This document shows positions 21,372 to 31,735 of a stretch of 64,000 nt of DNA, in pieces (the stretch's first letter is position 1; each line of letters opens with the position of its first letter). The notes beneath the pieces were generated by a model. The model searched no databases, was not told where the DNA came from, and was given only the letters and a program-made list of their open reading frames with translations. The position numbers and the translations under genes are program-made. Source of the DNA: Ciona intestinalis (taxonomy: Eukaryota > Chordata > Ascidiacea > Phlebobranchia > Cionidae); NCBI RefSeq assembly GCF_000224145.3, contig NC_020166.2, forward strand, positions 8,208,050-8,272,049, given 5' to 3'.

Positions 21372-21672
21372 GCAGTGGATAATGCATTAGTAAGCGGTAA
21401 TAAAAAAGTGGCAAACCAACAAAATTTGTAAATAGATAGATGCTCAAATGTAATCTAAAGATACCACCAAAGTTTCAAAAACGAAACTGCTCTTGAAAAA
21501 AGGGTGTGTAAATAAACTGCTGGTTTAAAAATAATTTGGTCATGCAAAAATGCATAAAATTTCAAAAATGTACTTGGTTAATATTTGAGCATTTCTATGA
21601 ATACACGAATTTTGATTTTTCTCGTTGGTATGCCACTTTTTTATTACCGCTTACTAATGCATTATCCACTGC
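21372..21672. mobile_element. Second MITE family: 301 bp, long TIRs, TA target duplication
   Basis: Terminal inverted repeats of over 40 bp (GCAGTGGATAATGCATTAG... and its complement) with TA on each side, so Tc1/mariner-type by target site. No coding frame inside. It ends about 15 nt before snoRNA 7 and is absent before its sister, snoRNA 6. Confidence 0.85.
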
Positions 21673-21687
21673 TATATATTAAATACA

Positions 21688-21777
21688 AACCACAATGATG
21701 AACCTATCCTAAGCTCAACAGGACAGACCATATAATGGTGATACCCATTTCTTCATTCTGAGTGGTTTATTAAATTT
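21688..21777 (+). ncRNA. C/D box snoRNA 7 (host intron 8)
   Basis: Duplicate of snoRNA 6, differing in about one base within the mature part (ATATAATGG for ATGTAATGG). Same stem and guides. The shared flank TATATTAAATACAA before both copies shows the duplication included upstream intron sequence. Confidence 0.92.
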
Positions 21778-21919
21778 TTGATATTTTTTAATTTTTTTCG
21801 AGCTGAATTTTTTTTAAAAAAAAAGCTTCTTTTACAGACAGAATCAGTTCTTTAAGTGAAATTTATTTATGAAAACACTTGAAAAATGTTTTCCTTCTTT
21901 AGTTCAAAGGTATGTACAT

Positions 21920-21995
21920 TTCTATTCTATGTGGGTAAGATCCCATGGCATTTTCGGGTAGGATTGACCCATTATCCCTGGTATTACATTAGTAC
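21920..21995. repeat. Fragment of the TGGGTAAGATCC...TTGACCCATTATCCC dispersed repeat
   Basis: Same family as fragments near 42711, 55885 and 59137. It lies just upstream of the second H/ACA RNA. Confidence 0.45.
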
Positions 21996-22016
21996 AGATA
22001 AAAGCTCCCAAACCAA

Positions 22017-22144
22017 GCATATAGGATTCCATGTTGGCTGTTATGTGCCAAGCTATGGCCAGAAATGTGCAAGAACAATTTTCTCTCTGAACCATTGTGT
22101 AGTTTATATAATAAGCTATTCTTACTGATATGAGAGAAACAATT
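22017..22144 (+). ncRNA. H/ACA box snoRNA, copy 2 (host intron 9)
   Basis: Same folding elements as 16782-16909, with H box AGAACA and terminal ACAATT; the only clear change is CGAGAACA to CAAGAACA just before the hinge. Flanking sequence outside the RNA differs, so only about the RNA itself is shared between the two host genes. Confidence 0.85.
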
Positions 22145-22320
22145 AGGATTTATGCGGCAGTTGCCCCATTTTCCCCAATAATAAGAAACAATTACCTAAA
22201 AGTTATGCCGGAGTTGCCTATTTCCCGGAATAAAAAAAAAAACATTCTCTTACACAATTTTTCTGTGATATTAAGTTAATACTGCCCGAGATTTATGCCA
22301 GAGTTGGCGTGTTTTCAAAT
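22145..22320. repeat. Three loose repeats of TTATGCCGGAGTTGCC
   Basis: Units at about 22148, 22203 and 22291 read TTATGCGGCAGTTGCCCCATTTTCCC, TTATGCCGGAGTTGCCTATTTCCC and TTATGCCAGAGTTGGCGTGTTTTC (differences allowed). No gene assigned. Confidence 0.5.
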
Positions 22321-22440
22321 AAAAAACATTACTGAATTTTAAACCCTTTTTTCTAACACAGATTTTCTGTCACGTGATGGTGATTTCTCTTTGTTAAAGG
22401 TATGTGTTTCAATGTTTATATTTCTATCCAACTATTTGAT

Positions 22441-22520
22441 TGCTTTGATGAAAATTGACTTGCCCTGTCTTACTGTATGTATGACGAGACCTAACGATTG
22501 ATACTCATTTATTCTGAGCA
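22441..22520 (+). ncRNA. C/D box snoRNA 8 (host intron 10)
   Basis: Shorter stem TGCT/AGCA. C box TTGATGA, likely C' TATGACGA, D box CTGA at 22514-22517. The stretch CCCTGTCTTACTG resembles the CCCCGTCTTAG of snoRNAs 1-3, so it may be a distant relative. Guide targets not recognised. Confidence 0.75.
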
Positions 22521-22651
22521 TTTTTACATCACTGATAAATGACCATTACTGGAATATACAAAAACCTCACAAAAATGTTGTTTTTTTACAGATATGAGCA
22601 TCTGTGTTCGCAGGATTGTTTGAAATAAAAATGTAAGTTTCAAGTTTTATA

Positions 22652-22821
22652 ATATCAGAGTGGTGGAAGATGGGACACCTTTTTAATTCTATTTGGTAGT
22701 AAACGAGAAACATTTAAAAAATCGTATCTTCAAGTCCAATAGAATGTTGTTAATTGTTTGAACACTCTGTTTGTGGTATTGTGTTTTGAAGGTGTGCCAT
22801 CCTATTCCCCCGTACTATATA
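22652..22821. mobile_element. Cimi-1-like MITE upstream of snoRNA 9
   Basis: GAGTGGTGGAAGATGGGACACC to GGTGTGCCATCC...CGTACTATAT; about 20 nt from the snoRNA. Confidence 0.75.
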
Positions 22822-22840
22822 TTTCTTTTATACATTGGTT

Positions 22841-22913
22841 AAGTTTCTTATGATGACATTTTGCACTACGACATTTATGTATGACGAATTTGGGAAATAA
22901 TCTGAAGAAACTT
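22841..22913 (+). ncRNA. C/D box snoRNA 9 (host intron 11)
   Basis: Perfect 8-bp stem AAGTTTCT/AGAAACTT. C box ATGATGA, C' TATGACGA, D box CTGA at 22902-22905. Guide before D: GAATTTGGGAAATAAT; target not recognised. Confidence 0.88.
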
Positions 22914-23372
22914 GAATATAATGTATCTAGGCAACCTTTCATAATCCCCAGAAATATTCACTGTATTTATGTTACAGGTTTTATAATCTTCAAAGGTAAA
23001 ACTTCTCGGTGATAAAAGAAATACACTGTACATGAAAAGCCAATTTTATTGACATTAAAATGTGCAACTTTTTGTTACTGAATAAAATTGCGCAAAATAT
23101 TTTGTTTTAACTTTGAACCAAGTGTTCTTGGCTTTCACTTCGCATTTGATTCAGTAAATTCTCGGCTGCTGTTTTCCGGAATCGGACGACCGAGACAAAA
23201 AAGCCAATTACGAATACCTGCAAGACGGAAAAGTCTTTCATTAAAATATTTGTCCTTACCGTTAAATTTTTAAAACAAATTTTTGGCCCGGTTGACTTTT
23301 AATCAAAATGTAATTATGAAAAAAATGTCGGTAGTAACTTCGCTGCTGTCTTTTTGATATAGGTGGTTTTTT

Positions 23373-26300
23373 TCAAGTTTCTGATATAAAATAGTAATAT
23401 ATCTGGCGAACTACCACTGGTGTATATAGGATAGAATTAAAGTATACCAATGGCTTGCTTTTGTCATGGTAGTTTTTATTGCATGCCTATTAGCAAATAC
23501 AATCTTTTTGGGGTATAATTATTTTCACTTGGGTAAGATTTTCGGTATCTTTGCACTATAAGTTACATACCAAAACTAAAAGCCAGTTGCTAGAGTAGAA
23601 AACCACACCAAACACCCACATTCTGTAGAAGAATTTGACTTGAAATGACATGAACCTTGTCATTGTACACTCATCTAAAAAAAGATATAATAATTAAAAC
23701 AACTGGTTATCTATCGGTGCCATAGCACAGAGCTTTAACCTATTTGTCACAAAGTTAGGTAAATGGTAAGTTGGAAGCGGGCACGAGATGTATGAAACAG
23801 AACACTGGTGTTATAAAGACTGTTGTTTTGCAACCACACGAGAACCAAGTAAGTTGCATTCATTCATATTTTTACACTTAATAGTGAAAAAACAGTTTTT
23901 ACAACAGCCCCTGAACAACTAGTAACCTGCTGGTGATTCCAAGGTACATGGCTTCAAAGAGTTCAATGAGTTTTGCATTGCAACAGTCGTCCAATTAAGC
24001 TGGGTTTCAACCTGAAAAAGGATTTGGTTTATTGTATTGAGAAAAGAAATATAACTTATTTTGTTCTCGCGTGGCTAGAAAATGACAGGCGTTAAACATG
24101 GGGGTTCTGTTTCATACACCCTGTGCCAGCTTAGGAATTACCAAGTATGTTACTTTGTGGGTGATTATTCTAACCAACTGTGCTACAGCGCCAGACTAAG
24201 TCTACATGGTGGTGTAAACATTGATATTGGTACGGAAGTTCAATAATTTTTAAGAGATTCCCGAAAATCCTATTTAGCTATATTGGACAATGTGTCATGT
24301 GGCTTACTCTTTGTGAATCTATATTTCCCAAACACCAGTTTTTTTACCTCTAATATTATATAAGAATGTGACTTATTTATTGTACCTCAAACACCAGTTT
24401 TTTACTTCTAAAAATTGTGACTTATTTAATGTGGTGGAGTAACAGCAATCCTTATAATGTTTCTTCATTGCAAATACCCAAGCAACAAATGCATATTCAC
24501 CTGATAAGTTTGTGTTCCGTACATTGCATACTGTGGTGCAATAGAATACACCAAAGATATAGAATACATGACTACAGTAGCAAATATAACACTGCTGTAT
24601 AACAAAGCATGGGGAAGGGTGTTGTTCTTCCTTATATTGTGAACCTGCAGATATGAATTTGTAACAAAAAACAAATTATACAAATAACTTTCTTTCAACT
24701 AAATGTAAATTGTTTTTACTGTAAGCGTGTTTTAACAGCTGTTGTTTTGTCGCTATGTCCTGTGTTTTTGTTACAATATATGTAAATCTTCGCTACCGTA
24801 ATCGAACAGACGAATAAAGTTATATATAGTAAGGTTGGGGAAGATGGGACACTTTTAGCACATAACATCCTCATCGTGTTTTAAACAAATGACAACAGTC
24901 TATGGGAGCCGTGAGAATACGATTTTATAACTCTTTGAATGTTCTTTGTTTACTACTAAAAGCGACCAAAAAATAGAATACAGTGTTCCATCCTTCCCCT
25001 TCTTACTATATATTATAACTCACCCTTATCCAGAAGAACCACAGACCGAGATGCTTCATACCAACCATGGTACTAAATGCAAAGTAAAACAGAATCCCTC
25101 CAAGTAAAACATAGTGAATTGGAAAAGCCTTGTGAAAATAGCATTATATTAAATGTGACTTATTCAATCTCGCATGGCCAGGCAATGATAGTCGTTATAA
25201 TAATAAAGAGTGTTTTGTTCCTGCTTACAAGTTACCGTACATGTAAGTTTGTGTGTGATTGTTTTGTTTAAATTTTTCATTATTCTATGTATGGCTACAT
25301 TTTAGACAACCCATCAGTGATGGTTGGAGCAAAGTATCTTGCTCATGGACACATAAGCCCTCAATGGAAACAACAGCAACAAGCCTCGAACCCGTATCCT
25401 GCAGTTTAGAGGCGAGCGCTCTAAACTTATAGAAATTATTTACTTTACTTATTTACTTAGTCTCCACAGATATCATATCACATTATGAGTTCTACAATTT
25501 GTCTGAAACAAAAAAATTCCCTAAAAAATATTCACTCACTAAGTAACATACATGGTAACTCGTAAGATGGCATGAGGTGTTACTTTTAATCTATAGACAA
25601 GTTACTTTTAATCTATACTTACCCCATGACATAACAACAACAATTCATATACAGGATTAGGGACAATGTATTTATCAGCTAGGTATCCAGTGTTGCTTCC
25701 ATATGAAGATATCCATCGATTTATGCTGGTGAAGGTAGTTGGCATAAAATACATAGGAAAACACTATATGTGTGAGGTTTTATGGTATCTAAGGAACCTG
25801 AGATTTAGGCCAAATGGGGCAGGCCAAGATATATTGTGTTTAGGTTATGGGAAATGCCATGGGTCCTGGGGTTTAGGCCATGGGAAGTGGGGTTTGGCCA
25901 GGTAGGACATGCCAAGGGACATGGGACCAGACTTGGCCCAAACAGCATAAAAAAAGAGGTGGTCCTATAAAACATACTTAAAAACTACTTTTTGGTTTGA
26001 TTATTAGTTTATTTTGAACATTGCCAACTTTTTGAAATTTTAGAACTAAATACAAATTAATTCAATAATAATCACTTTTAAGATAATGTTTTCGATAAAA
26101 TAGTTTAATATTTTTATATTTTAGGCATATATACAAAGAAATATGATTGCCTTGCTGACTACTTATGAACTGGACACATGTGTGCAGTGTGTTTATACAA
26201 CTTACTTGGTTAACACAATTGTGACAATGATCAGCCATGAGAACAGACAAAGGACGACTCCGGTTGTAATCTGAAAAGAGTTAAGTATGCTGTTATTGTG

Positions 26301-29300
26301 GGCGTATGTGTCCTTAGACACTTAACAACAATTGCTCCAAGCCAGTGGTCATTATTGAGTTGTCCAAATTATCAGCCATACATGAACAAAATAAAAAAAA
26401 TCCAAAAAAATAATCAACCACAAAGTAACTTATATGGTAAATTGCAAGCTGACAGGATGTGGATAAAACATAACACCCATGTTTAACGACTGTTGTTTTT
26501 TGGTCCCGAAAGTTACTTTCATTCAAGTATTTAAATATTTAATATAAATGGTTAAAAGAGTGTTCGATTTAGACAACCCATTAATGACCAATAGGTTGTT
26601 TTGCCTAAGGACACATAGGACCGCAACAGTAGCTGCGACGTGCTTTAAACCCATAACCATTGTACCACTACAATATATCAGACATCATGGTATAATGGCA
26701 ACAGACATTGTGTATCATACTTGCAACGGTCGTAAAAGAATGTTCAATCTCGTCCAACAAGAATAACTTCGATGTCGTAAGTTCTCACTCTCCATTTGAA
26801 GCTGATTAAGTTGGTTGGAATAAAAACAAATTCTTTGCTCGTCGTTTTCGCTGACATTTCTGTTTTCTTGATGCTGGTAAAAAAATGACATATTTATCCA
26901 TAAAATGACATATCTATCCATGGTATGACATATTTATCCATAAAATGACATATTTATTCATGTTAGTGACGTGCAAGTTGCCCAGTGGTTACAGGTTCAA
27001 GGCTTGACACTGCTACCATTGCGGGCGTATGTGTCCTTGGACAAGACAACAGCTTACATATCTAAATACACACGCCCACAATAGTAGCATCACTTGGCGT
27101 TGAACCCGATATCCTTAGGTTGTGGCACAAGCACCCTAACAAACTAGACATATTTGCTGTTATTGGCAAAAAACAATATTATGTACATATATCTTAAAAA
27201 AGGGAACTCTAAAGACCATTGTTTTTTTTCTGCTAATTCGTATTATTTTTTTAAAGTTTTTTTTTATGTTTTTTTAGGTAATAATATAAACTAAACTTCC
27301 AAAAATTTTTAAAAATCTGAAATTTAAAAATGTTTGTTTATTTCATATACCGCTTGATCTGAAATATCTTCGATCTGTTGATTTATTTGTGCAAGAGATT
27401 CCTCTATGCCTTGTTGCTCTCTATCATCATTAGGACGCCCTTTAACTAAATTAACAGGCAGGATTGTCATTCCAAATGCCTGGAAAATTATTTAGAATTA
27501 GAATATTTGGATATTATGTGGTAAAGGTGTCCGATCTTACCCCGCCCTACTATATATTTTACAGTAAATATTGTTATAGCATATACTGATATATATATTG
27601 TTATATACAAGCAACTTACAGTGTATATTATGCAGTGAATCATCCCGATCAATAAAACACAATTTATTGCAGAAATCAAACCATTTTCAATTTCTTGAAG
27701 AATAAAAAGAAAATATGTCAGAGAAATTTGGTAAGCATACCTCCTTTTCATATGTATGCATATATATTAATTGTTTATTCTTGCATATCAAATGCACGAG
27801 AGTAGTAGATAACAAGAGTGTTCTGTTTCATACACCTGGTTCCTGCTTACAAGTTACCATAATAGGAAATGATTTTGTTTTAAATAAAGGAATATATAAA
27901 AGTTATGTTACGCTTTTTTATAATCCAGATTTTCCAAAACTATAAGTTAGTTTAGATAACAAAGCAAATTTATTGCAATCGAATTTAAAGTACGGCTAGC
28001 AACTACTGAAACCGTTTCAAAAACTTGAAAATTTTTAAAACTAACCAAAAAAAAATTTTTTAAACAAATAATAAAAATGTATTAATATTAATCAAAGCAC
28101 CTATTAAAATATTTTGTAACATTTTTACTGAACAGCTTAAAATATTAAAAACTTCCAGAACAGTGTTCTGGTATATAGCATACAAACATACTGCGATATG
28201 GTAAATCCAGTTGTCCGATCAAGTTCAATTGTTTGTATGTATTTGTGTCGCTTGCTGGAATATTTCCCATTGAATATGCTATGCTGTAAGATCATTGAGA
28301 ATTTTGAATAATATAATAGGGTGAAAAATAACTAATAAAAGTATAAAGTTAATCATTCATTTTTTATTCATGAGAAAACCTGTATATAGTAAGGTGGGGA
28401 AAATGGGACACTTTTCATTTTATTTTCTCGCCCATTTGGTAGTAAACAAAGAACATTCAAAGAATTATAAAACCGTATCCTAATGACTTCCATAGACCGT
28501 AGTTAATTGTTTAAAACACGATTAGGATATTCGTATTGTGTCCCATCTTACTCCACCCTAATATATACAGTAAATGTTTGTACTTGAATGAATAAATATA
28601 ACTTGTTTACCCTTGCGTGACAGGGCAACAACAGTCGGGCAAGAAGTGTATGAAACTAAATACCCGTGAGTGTTTCAGTAAATAGAGTTACTTATTTATG
28701 TATTTACCCACACATGGCTGGCCAAGGATAGTCGTTATAACACGGGTTATAAATGTCTAACTTTGTGCGAGATTATTTTTGAATATTTTTTGTTTTTATG
28801 TATGAGTGTCAATTTGGACAAGCCATTATACTTAACAACTGTTGTTTTACCGTTACTACCCGTCTTTTCGCTTTTTATCAACTCTCTTGTTCTTCGTTAT
28901 CGTGACCGAAGAGAAGAAATAAATTTCATTCATTCATTCAAAAGAAAAAAACTTACACTGTAATAACCAAAAGCTTCTGAAATAGTGTATCATGGCACCT
29001 ACCTCAAAAACCAAAACCATCAATATATACCAAGAAGGCATGGAATCTTACAACGTATATTATGTAAAATAAAAGTTCAAGCTTTTTAAGTTAGGTTCCA
29101 CAAAACAGAAACCGAAAATCTATGTTTTACCCAAACAAAAATAAAAATTCAGAAAACAACAATAGAGATTCTGGTATAAAAAAAACATAATATTATTTTT
29201 AATAGTTTTAAACAGATGATTTACCTGACAATGATAATAGCCACCAGTACCACCATAGGAAACAACGAACACATAAGACCCCGAAAAATATTCTGAAAAT

Positions 29301-31735
29301 AAAAATTCTATGGTAACTATTCAGGGGCAGATACAAGGGGGGGTCACAGGGGGACCTGAGATTTGGTCCAGAGGTGGCCCATCACCCCTACTACCAAACT
29401 GCTACAACCTAATAGCGACCACCGGGTTGAAGCAATGTCTGTGCAGTATCTTTCTCAAAGACAAGTACGTCGACAATGGTAGCAGCGAAAAAACTTGAAC
29501 CCATAACCTATGGGTTATTATGCAGGCACACTAACCAACTGTGCTATGGCGCCGGTCTGTTCTATACGCCCACAATGGTAGCAGTAACATGCTTCGGACC
29601 CGGTACCCTTAGGTTACAATGCAAGCACCTAACAACTAAGTTATACTTCTTTCTAAAATGTAAAAAATTATTCGAGTATTATTTTACTTACCCATCTAGA
29701 AGATTCAGCTGTCCTAATAGCTTGGTATGAAAAATAAGTTATTGGGAAAATGATGACCAACAACAACAGCAACAAGCCATAAACACCTGAGATACAAAAA
29801 TATGTTAACAGATAAACCACATATGGCATCTTAGTTTTACATTTCAAAAAAAAAAAATTTTAAATGATGGAAAATCGAAAAATATAAAATTTTGTATTTT
29901 TTAAAAAAATTATAGAAACTAATATTTTTTAAAATCTAGCAAAATCGAAAATGCATTGAATTTTTATTATTTTATGCACAAAAAGTTAGAGAGTGTAAAA
30001 ATTGGTTTCAAACAGTTGGCATACAGATAGAAAACTAACTGGGTAAAATTTGTTTACCATAATAAGTAAACAGTAGCATCTCTTCCATTTTTGCAATAGA
30101 TTGATTTGTAGCCCATGCCTGTAACAAATTTAAGTGATTAAAATTGAAAACAAATCAGATTTATTAAAAAATTAAGAGAGAAATTGGTAAATTTTGCCCC
30201 AAGAATTGGTACACATAAAAATTAAAGTTAATGCAAATTATATTGCATTAGTTGCTTTGGTTTTATTTAAAAAAACTAATGGTACAAACGTTCTAACCTA
30301 CTGTACGGTTTCTTTTTGTATCAGGGCGTACATTTTATGAATAATAATATGCCTTGAAGAGACACTTTATATTTTAATTTAGTTTGTCTCTTTATTGTAG
30401 TATTAACAAAGGAGGATAAGATTTATAATAAAAAATGACATTGGCGAAAAATTCTCTGGTACATTACAGATTAGGCTGGCGGGAAGTGTCAGAATCGGGA
30501 CAAAAAACGGGACTTGGTCGGAACGGAGAACGAGTTCGCAGAAATAGTCTGCAGATGGAGTCCTATATATACGGGTCAAGAATCGGGACAAAAAACGGGA
30601 CTTGATCGGAACACTGGAGTCGGAACATGATAACAAGAACTTCACTACCGCGAGCACGTCACTTCCGGACGTACAAGGGTGTTGGGGTAATGGGCCAAGT
30701 CTGGCCTAAATCCCAGGTCCTCACAGACCTCACCCATACAGAATAGAATAGAATAGAATAGTGTCAGAATTTGGGTTAGGGGTCAGTGGTTATAGGGTTT
30801 ACTAGTTCAGTGTTAGTGGTTAGGGGTAAGCACATAACATAGCAAAGGGGAAGGATTCTTTACTTGCCCTAAAAAAACGAAGCGACATACAAGCTTGAAA
30901 CATACTTATACCTGTTTAATGCCCATGTTTGATTTGGTGGAGGATACGAAAAATATGTCAGTTAAGATCAGAACTACAAGCAGGATGGGTATAGTAGTTA
31001 GGAGGGCAAAAGCCACTCCACACACTATCGAACATCTGGCACTGCTAAGGTGATACACATAGTAGGAGATAGAAAGGACCAGAACAACCTGTAGAATTTA
31101 AAATATATAGAAAGTAACCGAAAATATATAAAAATTTAAAAATATAGTGAAACACATAGTATGAGCTAGGATATGAAAAGTACTACAACAAAATGTAGAA
31201 TTAAAAATATATAAAATGGAAAATATAAAAATTGGAAAAATATAATGATACACATAAGAGATAGAAAGTACTAAAACAAGCTGTATAATTTAAAATAGAG
31301 ATTTATTGTTCACATTCAGACAATGTGGCACAGTGGATAGCCTGTCTATAACACGGAGGTAATGGGTTCAAGGTATGTTGATGCTATTATTGTGAACTTA
31401 TGTTGTTTTTTTGGTAACAACTCAGCAATTGTTTCAACTCAGTGGTCACTAATGGGTTGTCCAAATTATCAGCCACACATAAAACAAAAAAAAAACTCTT
31501 AAAAAATTACTCTTAAAGTTACACACATGGCAACTCGTAAGCGAGCTCGAGGTGTATGGAACAGAACACATGTGGTATAACAACTATCGACCTATCGTTG
31601 CCCCGTCGCGCGAGGGTAAATACATAAATAAGTTACAACTTTCATCGAAAGATTTAAAACACAGTAAATACTTACCGTTGCGACAACGGGAAACGGTAAC
31701 CATATAGCTAGTGAATTTTGCCAAGGAATATCCAT
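23373..31735 (-). CDS. LMBRD1: LMBRD1-like lysosomal cobalamin transport membrane protein
   Basis: Multi-pass lysosomal membrane protein that, with ABCD4, moves cobalamin into the cytosol. Exons: 31676-31735, 30912-31088, 30058-30118, 29692-29786, 29225-29292, 28192-28283, 27620-27693, 27351-27479, 26721-26873, 26206-26270, 25623-25725, 25024-25128, 24501-24644, 23927-24011, 23571-23674 and 23373-23486. All phases agree and give 542 residues against 540 in human. Family blocks: FGMTILPVNLVKG, WTRLNILLRPLQ, VGMKHLGLWFFWIR, YSIAPQYAMYGTQ and DECTMTRF. About nine hydrophobic spans are readable, with the N-terminus close to the first. The C-terminal acidic tail of vertebrates is replaced by a short YYYFISET end. 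It is divergent from DUOX (1.4 kb between starts) and convergent with the snoRNA host. Exon 1 also exists as an inverted copy at 9963-10022. Confidence 0.95.
23745..23870 (+). mobile_element. SINE tail fragment
   Basis: Tail motifs GGCACGAGATGTATGAAACAG...CTGTTGTTTTGCAACC ending in AAGTTGCATTCATTCAT, in LMBRD1 intron 14 region. Confidence 0.6.
24050..24200 (-). mobile_element. SINE, internally deleted
   Basis: Inverted tail (TTGTTCTCGCGTGGCTAG) runs directly into the inverted tRNA head (CTAACCAACTGTGCTACAGCGCC); the middle is missing. Confidence 0.65.
24825..25011. mobile_element. Cimi-1-like MITE in LMBRD1 intron 12
   Basis: TATATAGTAAGGTTGGGG to CCTTCCCCTTCTTACTATATA; it ends about 13 nt from the exon's splice donor. 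Confidence 0.8.
25155..25435 (-). mobile_element. SINE in LMBRD1 intron 11
   Basis: Tail motif CTCGCATGGCCAGGCAATG, body ACAACCCATCAGTGATGG, then an inverted head fragment. Moderately diverged. Confidence 0.55.
25785..25945. repeat. GATTTAGGCCA / CATGGGTCC dispersed repeat with internal repeats
   Basis: Several short repeats of GTTTAGG-CATGGG sit within a longer copy of the GGATTTAGGCC family. Located in LMBRD1 intron 10. Confidence 0.5.
26290..26530 (+). mobile_element. SINE lacking its head
   Basis: Starts at TGTTATTGTGGGCGTATG and runs to the tail TGTTTAACGACTGTTG with a TTACTTTCATTCAAG end. Confidence 0.6.
26560..27150. mobile_element. Cluster of SINE fragments around LMBRD1 exon 9
   Basis: An inverted body fragment at 26568-26680, a + head fragment (GCCCAGTGGTTACAGGTTCAAGG) near 26975-27050, and an inverted head near 27060-27150. 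The exon at 26721-26873 lies between them and is intact. Confidence 0.5.
26883..26961. repeat. Tandem repeat, four units of TGACATATTTATCCAT plus spacer
   Basis: Four copies of an approximately 20-nt unit immediately 3' of the exon-9 acceptor (on the coding-strand view, just upstream of it). Confidence 0.8.
27495..27556. mobile_element. 3' half of a Cimi-1-like MITE
   Basis: Only GGATATTATGTGGTAAAGGTGTCC and the right terminal repeat remain, beside LMBRD1 exon 8. Confidence 0.65.
28384..28566. mobile_element. Cimi-1-like MITE in LMBRD1 intron 5
   Basis: TATAGTAAGGTGGGGAAAATGG to GTGTCCCATCTTACTCCACCC; full length. Confidence 0.8.
28580..28850 (-). mobile_element. Two overlapping SINE tail fragments
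   Basis: The CTTGCGTGACAGGGC and CACATGGCTGGCCAAGG tails occur in tandem; only one continues into the body (GAGTGTCAATTTGGACAAGCC). Confidence 0.5.
29395..29640 (-). mobile_element. SINE head region, partly duplicated
   Basis: ACCGGGTTGAAGCAAT...CACAATGGTAGCAGCG...ACTAACCAACTGTGCTATGGCGCC, followed by a second TACGCCCACAATGGTAGCAG head. The GT-rich LMBRD1 exon 4 begins about 50 bp to the right. Confidence 0.6.
31315..31640 (+). mobile_element. Full-length SINE in LMBRD1 intron 1
   Basis: Head GTGGCACAGTGGATAGC, body CAGTGGTCACTAATGGGTTGTCC, tail CCCCGTCGCGCGAGGG. The tail half belongs to the block shared with 9953-10205. Confidence 0.75.

Larger units (their letters stand above)
18228..23090 (+). 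ncRNA. Noncoding snoRNA host gene (12 short exons, a small RNA in each intron)
   Basis: Exons with GT/AG borders: about 18228-18268, 18579-18626, 18974-19024, 19451-19487, 19827-19855, 20265-20315, 20791-20841, 21254-21293, 21838-21909, 22362-22399, 22592-22632 and 22978 onward, with an AATAAA near 23079. Exons are 29-72 nt, full of stops in all frames, and carry no conserved peptide. Introns 1-3, 5-8, 10 and 11 each hold one C/D box snoRNA, intron 9 holds an H/ACA RNA and intron 4 holds a strong hairpin. This is the layout of vertebrate GAS5/UHG-type hosts, though no exon similarity is claimed. A pyrimidine-rich start (TTCTTTTCG near 18230) would fit a TOP-type promoter. Exons 2 and 3 resemble each other, showing that exon-snoRNA units were duplicated. 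Possibly co-transcribed with the upstream KHDRBS-like gene; this is inference. Confidence 0.82.

Noticed and set aside
18228-23090. Host exons as a hidden protein-coding gene
   Set aside because: Joined exons hit stops in all frames, exons are 29-72 nt with no shared phase, and the introns carry the conserved elements.
23088-23273. Plus-strand frame of 61 codons with basic C-terminus
   Set aside because: Lies in the overlapping 3' ends of two genes, with no family resemblance.
26883-26961. Possible CRISPR-like array
   Set aside because: Four head-to-tail 20-nt units without unique spacers; a plain tandem repeat in a eukaryotic intron.
28950-29015. Exon-like stretch on the minus strand in LMBRD1 intron 5
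   Set aside because: It breaks phase with its neighbours, whereas the exon at 28192-28283 fits in phase and by sequence.
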